From Rothia uropygialis (GTDB taxonomy: Bacteria; Actinomycetota; Actinomycetes; Actinomycetales; Micrococcaceae), in the NCBI RefSeq assembly GCF_004137765.1, contig NZ_NOIS01000006.1, positions 1-40,054 of the forward strand: a stretch of DNA of 40,054 nt, read 5' to 3'. How positions within the stretch are numbered: position 1 is the stretch's first letter; every line of letters starts with the position of its first letter. A program made the position numbers and the translations under genes. Below the pieces are notes generated by a model, which was not told the DNA's origin, ran no database searches, and worked only from the letters and a program-made list of their open reading frames with translations. Below are positions 1 through 5,997 of this stretch, in pieces.

Positions 1-80
1 CGGTAGCGGCGGCAGAATTCGTCGAACTTGTCCGGATCGTGCCCGTACCATTTGCGCAGCTCGGTGGAGGGGGCTACCTC
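1..80 (-). pseudogene. 5'-truncated DUF488 (YeaO-like) gene fragment
   Basis: Read on the minus strand, the left edge encodes EVAPSTELRKWYGHDPDKF followed by DEFCRRY, which matches the central block of the DUF488/YeaO family (typically WLK-D/E-VAPSTELR-WYGHDP). Family members carry about 50 residues before this block. Here the frame is closed by TGA at 90-92, only three codons upstream of the match, so the N-terminal part is missing. The remainder runs off the window. The family is small and cytosolic with no firmly known function. The break lies next to the end of the SDR gene at 134, suggesting a recombination junction at about 80-130. I rely on recall of the motif, not on an alignment. Confidence 0.6.
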
Positions 81-133
81 GGATGATGTTCAATGTTTGA
101 TTCTTTCTGAAGAGGTTCTTGAAGAGTGTCCCG

Positions 134-775
134 TTAGCTACTGATGGCTGGAGCCCGGTTCACATAGGTATCGGAATGTGCCTGCTCGGCCGTGAAGTGC
201 GCGATATCGGCGCGAGTGACGGCGAATCCGATTCTGTTCGCTCCGTAGAACCCAACACGAAGCCTGCCCGTGCCTTCACCGTTCTTAGGTGCGGTAAAGC
301 GGACGATGGTCCAGTCGAGATCGTCGACCATGATCAGCTCACTCATTCCCACTAGCTCCTTGTACGCACGTGGCAGGAAATGGCTTCCCATGAAGCGAAT
401 GAGTCGCGTTTGCAGGGTTTGCTTCTCTTGAGGGTCTGCGATGCTGGGTGTTCCGTGGCCGATGTAGCGGCGGATGCCATGGCGACGCATGGCCTCGGTG
501 ATCAATCGAACTCCCTCAACGAGAGGAAGACCGGTGGTCTTCTTATCCATGCTGGGACCGAGAGCACTGACGACGGCTTCGGCATCGACAATGGCTTTGT
601 CGATGGAGGTCGGATCTGTGACTTCGCCAATGACGACCTTAACTCGACCTTCCCAGTCTGTGGGGATCTTATCGGGGTTGCGGGCATGGATGGTGACCGT
701 GTCGCCGCGGTTAAGGAGGTCGATGACGGTCAGACGACCGATTGCGCCAGTCGCGCCGAAAACAGTGATATTCAT
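134..775 (-). CDS. NAD(P)H-binding atypical SDR protein
   Basis: A 213-residue protein that opens with a Rossmann dinucleotide-binding loop, VFGATGAIGR, at residues 5-14. The family (NAD(P)H-binding, SDR atypical, NmrA-like) includes flavin reductase-like and NADPH-sensing proteins and lacks the classical YxxxK requirement. The second strand ends IHARNPDKIP, where a basic residue would favour NADPH over NADH. The length is normal for this class. It is divergent from the TetR gene at 873 across a 97-bp gap that holds nested inverted repeats, so control by that TetR is likely. The substrate cannot be deduced. The start ATG at 775 has a weak GGAG 11 nt upstream. Confidence 0.85.
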   Translation of the reverse strand: MNITVFGATGAIGRLTVIDLLNRGDTVTIHARNPDKIPTDWEGRVKVVIGEVTDPTSIDKAIVDAEAVVSALGPSMDKKTTGLPLVEGVRLITEAMRRHGIRRYIGHGTPSIADPQEKQTLQTRLIRFMGSHFLPRAYKELVGMSELIMVDDLDWTIVRFTAPKNGEGTGRLRVGFYGANRIGFAVTRADIAHFTAEQAHSDTYVNRAPAISS

Positions 776-803
776 TCGGTGATTGCTCCAATTCGGAGGA
801 GGT

Positions 804-843
804 CCTCCACTTGATACGCTCAGCGTAGCAGAACAAGTGGAGG
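804..843. promoter_or_regulatory. Nested inverted repeats between SDR and TetR genes
   Basis: A 10-bp arm CCTCCACTTG (804-813) has its exact reverse complement at 834-843. Inside it lies TACGCT-C-AGCGTA (815-827), a perfect 6+1+6 inverted repeat. The site sits in the divergent intergenic region between the SDR start (775) and the TetR start (873). A TetR dimer binding the inner repeat is the simplest reading; the outer arms could be a second site or could form a hairpin in either transcript. No clear -35/-10 pair was recognised. Confidence 0.55.
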
Positions 844-872
844 GGTTATTCCGTTTGGGTTACGGTGGTGTC

Positions 873-1568
873 ATGACACCAAACGAGCATTCACCGGAAG
901 ACGCTTGCAATCGAGCTCTACGTGTTGATGCCGAACGCAATCGCGAGCTGATCATTGCTACCGCCCGAAGAGTGTTTGCTGAACAAGGCCTCGATGCCTC
1001 TATGACACAACTGGCCAAGCGAGCAGGTGTGGGTATCGCCACGTTGTATCGTCGGTTTCGCACGCGTGAGGATCTCATCGCTGCCACATTTGCAGAGAAG
1101 ATGACGGCCTATGCTGATGCCATCGAACAAGCGAAGGCTGATCCCGATGCCTGGCACGGCTTCTGCACCTACATTGAGAAAGTCTGTGAAATGCAGGCCG
1201 CAGACCATGGGTTCACGTATGTGCTGACGATGACATTTCCCACGGCGAAGTCATTGGAGACCGAACGCGCACGCGCCTATCGAGGGTTTTCTGAACTGAT
1301 CTCGCGGGCTAAGGCCAGTGGAAAGCTCCGGCCAGATTTCTCCGACAAGGACCTGGTCCTCCTTCTCATGGCCAATGCCGGCGTAATCCAAGCCACCAGA
1401 AGTCACGCGCCTGAGGCATGGCGTCGCCTTGTAAGCTACATGCTTCAAGCCTTTAAAGCCCCCGCCGATGACTCGCTGCCTCCAGCACCCGAAGACGAAG
1501 ACCTCTACCGGGCAATGGAACATGTTAATCAGGGTCAGCACTTCACGGAGGAGGCGCCTTGCCGGTGA
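873..1568 (+). CDS. TetR/AcrR family transcriptional regulator (TetR-1)
   Basis: A 231-residue repressor. Its N-terminal TetR domain is clear: the helix RNRELIIATARRVFAEQG is followed by the helix-turn-helix ASMTQLAKRAGVGIATLYRR and the usual FRTREDLI segment. The C-terminal ligand domain is unspecific. The open frame extends upstream to 783, but ATG at 873 puts the first helix at the usual distance and leaves the nested inverted repeat at 804-843 outside the gene. It probably represses itself and the divergent SDR at 134-775. The stop TGA at 1566-1568 overlaps a GTG that opens a 16-codon frame preceded by GGAGGAGG; this may be the cut-off start of a lost downstream gene. Confidence 0.88.
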   Translation: MTPNEHSPEDACNRALRVDAERNRELIIATARRVFAEQGLDASMTQLAKRAGVGIATLYRRFRTREDLIAATFAEKMTAYADAIEQAKADPDAWHGFCTYIEKVCEMQAADHGFTYVLTMTFPTAKSLETERARAYRGFSELISRAKASGKLRPDFSDKDLVLLLMANAGVIQATRSHAPEAWRRLVSYMLQAFKAPADDSLPPAPEDEDLYRAMEHVNQGQHFTEEAPCR

Positions 1569-1864
1569 GATCCATCAGCTTTGGACACTCGGACGTATCC
1601 AAGCAGCACGCTTAAATCTCATCACTTATACGACTGGTTATGCACCTTGCGCCGAATAAATCATCCAACCCCCGTGGATGGTTCTCTCATGTGGATGTCT
1701 GCGCGTGCCCGAACATGCCCGAGAACGCCCCGAGGGCTCTGGCTCACCACCAACATTAATACTGGTGCGTCATGCGATGGCCGGGGCGCTATGCAGGTGG
1801 TGGGTCGGCCGATCGGATTGTCTCGACCGACACACCATCATGCAGATTCCAGAGCGACCGAGGC
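1569..1864. other. Intergenic region without a recognisable gene
   Basis: This is the space between the convergent ends of TetR-1 and the NmrA-like gene. Open frames here are low-complexity and match nothing I know. A short frame starting at TTG 1559 or GTG 1565 behind a good ribosome site ends at about 1612. No T-rich terminator was seen. Confidence 0.5.
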
Positions 1865-2740
1865 TCAGGTTGTGGGCTGGTATTCGGTGGCCTTCAACCA
1901 CCCAGGCAGATCCAGGACCTCGGGGTCGATGGACTTCACCTGCTCGAGATCTGCCTGGTAAGCAGAGGTCTCAGCGAACCAACGGAACATCGACTGCATG
2001 TCGTACGACTCGTCGAGGACCTTGATCGGCAGCGCCTCGTACCGTGCTGACTTGCCCGTGTAATCAGCAAATGCTTGGGCAATCTGCGATCCGGTCAGTT
2101 CATCACCGGCGATCTCGATCGCACCGCCTGGGATGCTTTGCGGATCGAGCAGGGCGGTTGCTGCAACTACACCGATGTCCTTGACCGCAACCATCTGCAG
2201 GGGGATCCCGTCGGGTAGAGGCAGCCGGACAACGATTTCATCATTCTCCAGTGAGGGTCCCATCCCCAGTAGATTTTCCATGAAGAACGCCGGTCGGATA
2301 AATGTCACCGGCACCCCCAGGCTTTCAAGGTGTTCCTCAACTCGGCGTTTCGACTCGAAATGAGGGATTCCGGTCTGGCGTTCGGCCCCGCCAACAGAGC
2401 TGAAGACGACGTGCGGCACGTCTGCCTGCTTCGCGGCCTCGGCCAGTGCAATACCCTGACGGGTTTCACCCTCGGTATCCTCAGTTTCCATACCGCCGGG
2501 AGGTGCTGTCATGAAGTACAGTCCTGCCACACCCTCGAATGCGGGAACCAGCGAAGCGGGTTCGTCGGCATTCGCGTGAACGATCTCGGCCCCACGCCGA
2601 GCTAGGCCCCGGGCCCTTTCGGACGAGGGGTCACGGACCAGGGCGCGTACTGAAGCTCCCTGCGCCAGAAGCGCATCGAGGACAGCCCCACCCTGGTTCC
2701 CGGTAGCTCCGTAGACGGCGATGGTTCCTGTAGAAGTCAT
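1865..2740 (-). CDS. NmrA-like NAD(P)-binding protein
   Basis: A 291-residue Rossmann protein with the NmrA-type loop VYGATGNQGG at residues 9-18 and RALVRDPSS at the end of the second strand, a basic stretch that fits NADP(H). The middle section HVVFSSVGGAERQTGIPHFESK is typical of the NmrA/HSCARG and quinone-oxidoreductase-like (QorB) branch, which either reduce quinones or sense the NADPH/NADP ratio. The length fits the family. The start ATG has a strong AAAAGGAG site. It is the last gene of a co-directional run (TetR-2, degenerate SDR, NmrA-like, this gene) with a 27-bp gap to its neighbour. Its substrate is unknown. Confidence 0.9.
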   Translation of the reverse strand: MTSTGTIAVYGATGNQGGAVLDALLAQGASVRALVRDPSSERARGLARRGAEIVHANADEPASLVPAFEGVAGLYFMTAPPGGMETEDTEGETRQGIALAEAAKQADVPHVVFSSVGGAERQTGIPHFESKRRVEEHLESLGVPVTFIRPAFFMENLLGMGPSLENDEIVVRLPLPDGIPLQMVAVKDIGVVAATALLDPQSIPGGAIEIAGDELTGSQIAQAFADYTGKSARYEALPIKVLDESYDMQSMFRWFAETSAYQADLEQVKSIDPEVLDLPGWLKATEYQPTT

Positions 2741-2767
2741 AGTGTTCTCCTTTTCTGGTTGGCCTTC

Positions 2768-3676
2768 TCAATTCATGTAAGGACTCTGTGCGGTGCCATT
2801 GGCGATCTCCGCGCAGTACTCTCGGACGGTTTCGGGTGTGATCTCCGGATACCTGGAGTTCTGTAGTTCGCCGGCTCCGCCCTTGCCACTGATCATGGCG
2901 CGCCAGTACATGAGTGGCACTGCGGACATGCGCGTATCCTCATTCGCGGTGAGCTGGTCAATTTCCGCCGAGAGGTCGTCAAGAGATCCGTTGTTGATAA
3001 CGGTGATCTCTCTGCCCAAGCCAGCTTCTATTTCCGCAACCAGCTCGTGGAAGTTGAGCCGGTCGCCGGCGACGTAGAGGTGTTCCGGGACGGGGCGGTC
3101 GTCGAGAGCGGCCACGGCGGTGTAGGCAGCGGTATCGGCGAAGGTCGTGAATTCCATCGCATGGTTACCCTCACCCCACAGATAGGCCTCACTTTTGTCC
3201 AGATCAACGGCGCCGAGGAACCCGAACAACACACCACGGTCTAGGAAACCGCCATTGAGTACATGGACCATTTCGACATCGCCCTTATTCTCATCTGCCT
3301 GCCGGGCGAACTCGCGACGGAAGTCGGAGTGGATATTCTCGCCATCATCGAGGCCGAAGAAATTCATACTGAAATCGGACGGGATGAAACGTCGAACCCC
3401 TGCCTGGCGGGCGGCAAGCAACCATCTCAATTGCTGATTGACGAGGGTCTCGTCCGCGCCCTGTACAGCCGAAACCACTGTATCGACGCCCTCAAAGACG
3501 CTGGGGTCATCTTCGACAATCGACTCAGCATATTCGGCTATCTCAGGGGAGAGTTTGGAGCGGCTTCTGGCGCGGACCAGTAGTCGCAAGGCTGCCCCGC
3601 GCTCCCGGAGCTCGTGGGCGATCAGGTCGCCCAAAGAGCCAGTTGCGCCGATCAGCAGAACAGTTTTCTTGGTCAT
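2768..3676 (-). CDS. NmrA-like / isoflavone-reductase-like NAD(P)-binding protein
   Basis: A 302-residue protein beginning VLLIGATGSLG (residues 6-16), with LLVRARSRSK as the basic end of the second strand. RRFIPSDFSMNFFGLDDGEN resembles the region after the fifth strand in isoflavone-reductase/NmrA proteins, where the VKRFIPSEFG block is conserved. This suggests an NADPH-dependent reductase of an aromatic or phenylpropanoid-like compound, but the substrate is not readable. It sits 11 bp after the degenerate SDR and 27 bp before the NmrA-like gene, with a good GAGGAG ribosome site, so it belongs to the TetR-2 operon. Confidence 0.88.
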   Translation of the reverse strand: MTKKTVLLIGATGSLGDLIAHELRERGAALRLLVRARSRSKLSPEIAEYAESIVEDDPSVFEGVDTVVSAVQGADETLVNQQLRWLLAARQAGVRRFIPSDFSMNFFGLDDGENIHSDFRREFARQADENKGDVEMVHVLNGGFLDRGVLFGFLGAVDLDKSEAYLWGEGNHAMEFTTFADTAAYTAVAALDDRPVPEHLYVAGDRLNFHELVAEIEAGLGREITVINNGSLDDLSAEIDQLTANEDTRMSAVPLMYWRAMISGKGGAGELQNSRYPEITPETVREYCAEIANGTAQSPYMN

Positions 3677-3687
3677 AGTGAATCTCC

Positions 3688-4452
3688 TCAGCGGTTGGTG
3701 CCCTCGGTAGCAAAAGAGCCATGGAGAGCGTCATCAACTTGGTGTCCATGTTTCACATGGAGTGTTTGCGCGTGGACGTTTCTGCCCAGCGGGGAAGCCA
3801 CCGCTGCGATGAAGTCGCCGACCTGTTCCCCCTCCAGGGGAGATCCTCGCCGAGCGCCCTCCGGACCCATGTACGCGTGCATCACTACGTCGTTGACGCG
3901 AGGGTGCCCCTCAGTCTCCCGGGCAAAGGCCTGGATGAGCATGGCCTGTGCGGCGGCGGCGGTAGAGATCGCTCCGGTACCCGGGAATGGAGAATGGACA
4001 AAGCCTGCGGGGCCGTTGATCGCCGTGTATGAACCATCAGATTCGATCAAGGGCAAGAACGTCTCGGCCGCCAAATAATGCGGATACAGACTCGCTTCAA
4101 TAACGTGCTGGAAGTCAGCGAATCCTGCCTTCATCATCGACGGGTTCTGATGCCACCCCGACGTGGAAGCGGCGACAGCGGCAAGCCCGTCTGAAAGGCC
4201 GCCCACCATGGCGCCGAGGGATTCAGCACCTTTAGGGGTTCCGACATTTCCTGGCACCGCAACTACGTGCTGACTACCCTCATGACTCAAGCGGGCCTTC
4301 AGGCGATTGATCTTTTCCGGCGACCGGGAAGGCACGATGACACGGGCACCAGCACGAAGGAATCCATCGACCACGAAGAATCCGACGTTGCCCGTGCCTC
4401 CGAGAACCAAGGTGTCGCGCCCAGCGAGTTCAGTTCCGTGCAGTGTTGCCAT
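3688..4452 (-). CDS. Short-chain dehydrogenase-like protein lacking the catalytic Tyr/Lys
   Basis: A 254-residue SDR fold: LVLGGTGNVGFFV (about residues 16-28) is the cofactor loop and VIVPSRSPEK the end of the second strand. Where a classical SDR has Ser, then YxxxK, this protein reads YTAINGPAGFVHS and then TGAISTAAAAQAML, so Ser, Tyr and Lys are all replaced. It may bind a dinucleotide without classical SDR catalysis, or use a different mechanism. It lies 5 bp downstream of TetR-2 and 11 bp upstream of the NmrA-like gene, inside the same operon. The ribosome site is GGAGGCC. Its intact length argues against a pseudogene. Confidence 0.82.
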   Translation of the reverse strand: MATLHGTELAGRDTLVLGGTGNVGFFVVDGFLRAGARVIVPSRSPEKINRLKARLSHEGSQHVVAVPGNVGTPKGAESLGAMVGGLSDGLAAVAASTSGWHQNPSMMKAGFADFQHVIEASLYPHYLAAETFLPLIESDGSYTAINGPAGFVHSPFPGTGAISTAAAAQAMLIQAFARETEGHPRVNDVVMHAYMGPEGARRGSPLEGEQVGDFIAAVASPLGRNVHAQTLHVKHGHQVDDALHGSFATEGTNR

Positions 4453-4457
4453 GATAG

Positions 4458-5099
4458 TCAGGCCTCCTTGCTGTTGGCTGCTGCCACCGAATGCTCCGAT
4501 GAGATGGTCAACGGGCTCAGTAAGTAGTCCAATGACCGCCGGAGCCGGGTGCGGTCCATGTCGGCCCGGACCGTTAACTGGAATCCCGAGAATGCCGTGA
4601 CAAGGGCGCTGGCCGCTGCACTGACGTTAGCGGTCTGGGGGACTGTGCCGTTCTTCTGCCCGTTGAGCAAATGAGCGGTGAAGGCGTTTTCAAGAAGCTG
4701 GTAGTCTTCAGCGACTCGTGCGCGAACATCCCCGTCCTGAGCGCCGAGCTCCGCGGCTTGGTTGGTGCTCATGCACCCGAAACGCTGCAACTGATCGGCT
4801 CCGCCGGTGATGATGTGTTCGAAGAACGTTCTAATCCCTTCCGGTGCCGGTCGGCTGTCCAGCGTGGTGTACAGGTTTGCTGCCTGCTGCTTGCGGTAAA
4901 GATCGTAAGACTCAAGGAAGATCTTGTGCTTGTCACCGAACGCCGCGTACAGACTGCTTTTACTCAGCCCCGTCGTGGCTAGTAGATGGGTCAATGATGT
5001 GCCCTCGTAACCGTGTTCCCAGAAAGCGCTCATCGCTCTGCCAAGAACCTTGGCCCGATCGAAATCCGGTTTACGCGCCACGTCTCCCAAATCCTCCAT
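4458..5099 (-). CDS. TetR/AcrR family regulator (TetR-2), first gene of the Rossmann operon
   Basis: A 213-residue repressor. The DNA-binding part reads AKVLGRAMSAFWEHGYEGTS then LTHLLATTGLSKSSLYAAFG, the form seen in the AcrR-type branch with a TetR_C_16/33-like C-terminus (CMSTNQAAELGAQD). The frame extends to 5156, but ATG at 5099 gives a normal N-terminus. Upstream lie two identical palindromes at 5163-5176 and 5200-5213 flanking a promoter-like pair, so autoregulation is very likely. The downstream genes at 4452, 3676 and 2740 are on the same strand with gaps of 5, 11 and 27 bp, and are probably in its regulon. The ligand is unknown. Confidence 0.88.
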   Translation of the reverse strand: MEDLGDVARKPDFDRAKVLGRAMSAFWEHGYEGTSLTHLLATTGLSKSSLYAAFGDKHKIFLESYDLYRKQQAANLYTTLDSRPAPEGIRTFFEHIITGGADQLQRFGCMSTNQAAELGAQDGDVRARVAEDYQLLENAFTAHLLNGQKNGTVPQTANVSAAASALVTAFSGFQLTVRADMDRTRLRRSLDYLLSPLTISSEHSVAAANSKEA

Positions 5100-5162
5100 T
5101 CCCAACCTCAGAAGCCCGGTGATGCTTGCCAAGGCATCCCGACAACGAGACTTCACACTTCA

Positions 5163-5213
5163 GGACCGATCGGTCCAATAAGTTCACTGTACACATTCAG
5201 GACCGATCGGTCC
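5163..5213. promoter_or_regulatory. Twin TetR operators GGACCGATCGGTCC
   Basis: Two copies of the perfect 14-bp palindrome GGACCGATCGGTCC lie at 5163-5176 and 5200-5213, inside a longer direct repeat (TTCAGGACCGATCGGTCCA). Centres are 37 bp apart, about three and a half helical turns. The ACCGATCGGT core is of the type bound by TetR-family dimers. They lie just upstream of TetR-2 and bracket its likely promoter. Confidence 0.8.
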
Positions 5214-5214
5214 A
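5186..5214 (-). promoter_or_regulatory. Likely promoter of the TetR-2/Rossmann operon
   Basis: On the minus strand, TGGACC (-35, 5209-5214) and TACAGT (-10, 5186-5191) are separated by exactly 17 bp. The -35 box is embedded in the upstream palindrome, and transcription would start near 5179, just before the downstream palindrome. A repressor on both sites would therefore block the promoter. Confidence 0.55.
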
Positions 5215-5997
5215 GCATTCCCGACCTTTGGTTTTTGCCAGGTGCTCAGCGCAGCAAGCATTCAGTCTTGGGTTACTGGGAGTCGCATCCCGACGGGAGA
5301 AGGAGGGCTTGCAGGTTTTCCGAACAGGTACCTTGACCGGAGTTTTATCCGGGCAGGATTTATGGGAATCGGACAGTCACAAAAATCAGCGGAGGCTCAG
5401 GCTAGTTAGGAGCCCTAGCTAGTGCCCTAGCGGAGGGCCGTCTACCGGGATCAAATACTCACCCAATGCGAGTCCTCTTCATCCTGAAGTTAACGAGCCC
5501 AACACCACCTATATTTGCCCGTTGTTCCCGTACTACATCGAATCCACAGTGGTCAAAGAACGGTCGATCATGCAGCACGTTACTGATGTCGATAGAACAA
5601 CCCATCTGCGTCGCCCATAAGGCCATCGCCTACAGCGGATTCTGACGAGCATAGGAGAATCTCAAGGGCTTCGCTGAATAGCCCCAGCCTTGACAGCAAA
5701 TGCCTAGCGAAACTGCCTATGACTGCCCGGTAGCGGTTACCCCAGGGAGGTGACATACCGGTTCCTACCCTGGCCTGATCCAATAATTCGTAAATTTTGT
5801 GACTCTAATTTAGCCAGGAGAGATCCCTCTCAGACCACCAATGGCTGGTGCACAACAACAATCCCGCACGATAAGGCCCGCTACACCCAGGGCGCTCCGT
5901 GACAAGACCCCTACAAAGCTTTCCGTCGTAGACGCAAACATGCGGCCGCCCCTTTCGGACAGAGAGTCCACCCCGGGGGGTGAGGGGTCACTGGCTC
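5214..5997. other. Intergenic/remnant region with no intact gene
   Basis: Nearly 800 bp lie between the TetR-2 operators and the end of qsuB. The only recognisable piece is the GNAT tail at 5459-5629. The minus-strand frame that spans 5810-5997 is a continuation of a qsuB shadow frame and matches nothing known. A short hairpin CACCCC-GG-GGGGTG near 5969 lies downstream of qsuB without a T-tract. The stretch looks like decayed DNA at the right border of the cassette. Confidence 0.5.
5459..5629 (-). pseudogene. C-terminal remnant of a GNAT acetyltransferase
   Basis: The minus strand reads AMALWATQMGCSIDISNVLH then DRPFFDHCGFDVVREQRANI then GGVGLVNFRMKR before a TGA at 5459-5461. The order A-W-A-x-x-G-C, then RPFF-x-x-x-GF-x-VVREQ, then G-x-x-L-x-NF-x-M, is the standard C-terminus of single-domain GNAT N-acetyltransferases. 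Upstream in this frame a TAG sits at 5630-5632, and the acetyl-CoA loop (Q/RxxGxG/A) is not found in any frame nearby, so only the last third of the gene survives. It marks the right side of the TetR/Rossmann cassette. Confidence 0.55.

Noticed and set aside
5580-5783. Minus-strand frame of 67 codons
   Set aside because: It overlaps the GNAT remnant in another frame and has no recognisable content of its own.
5810-5997. Tail of a minus-strand frame running beyond the end of qsuB
   Set aside because: Its upstream part is a shadow of qsuB and the unique part matches no known protein and lacks a ribosome site.
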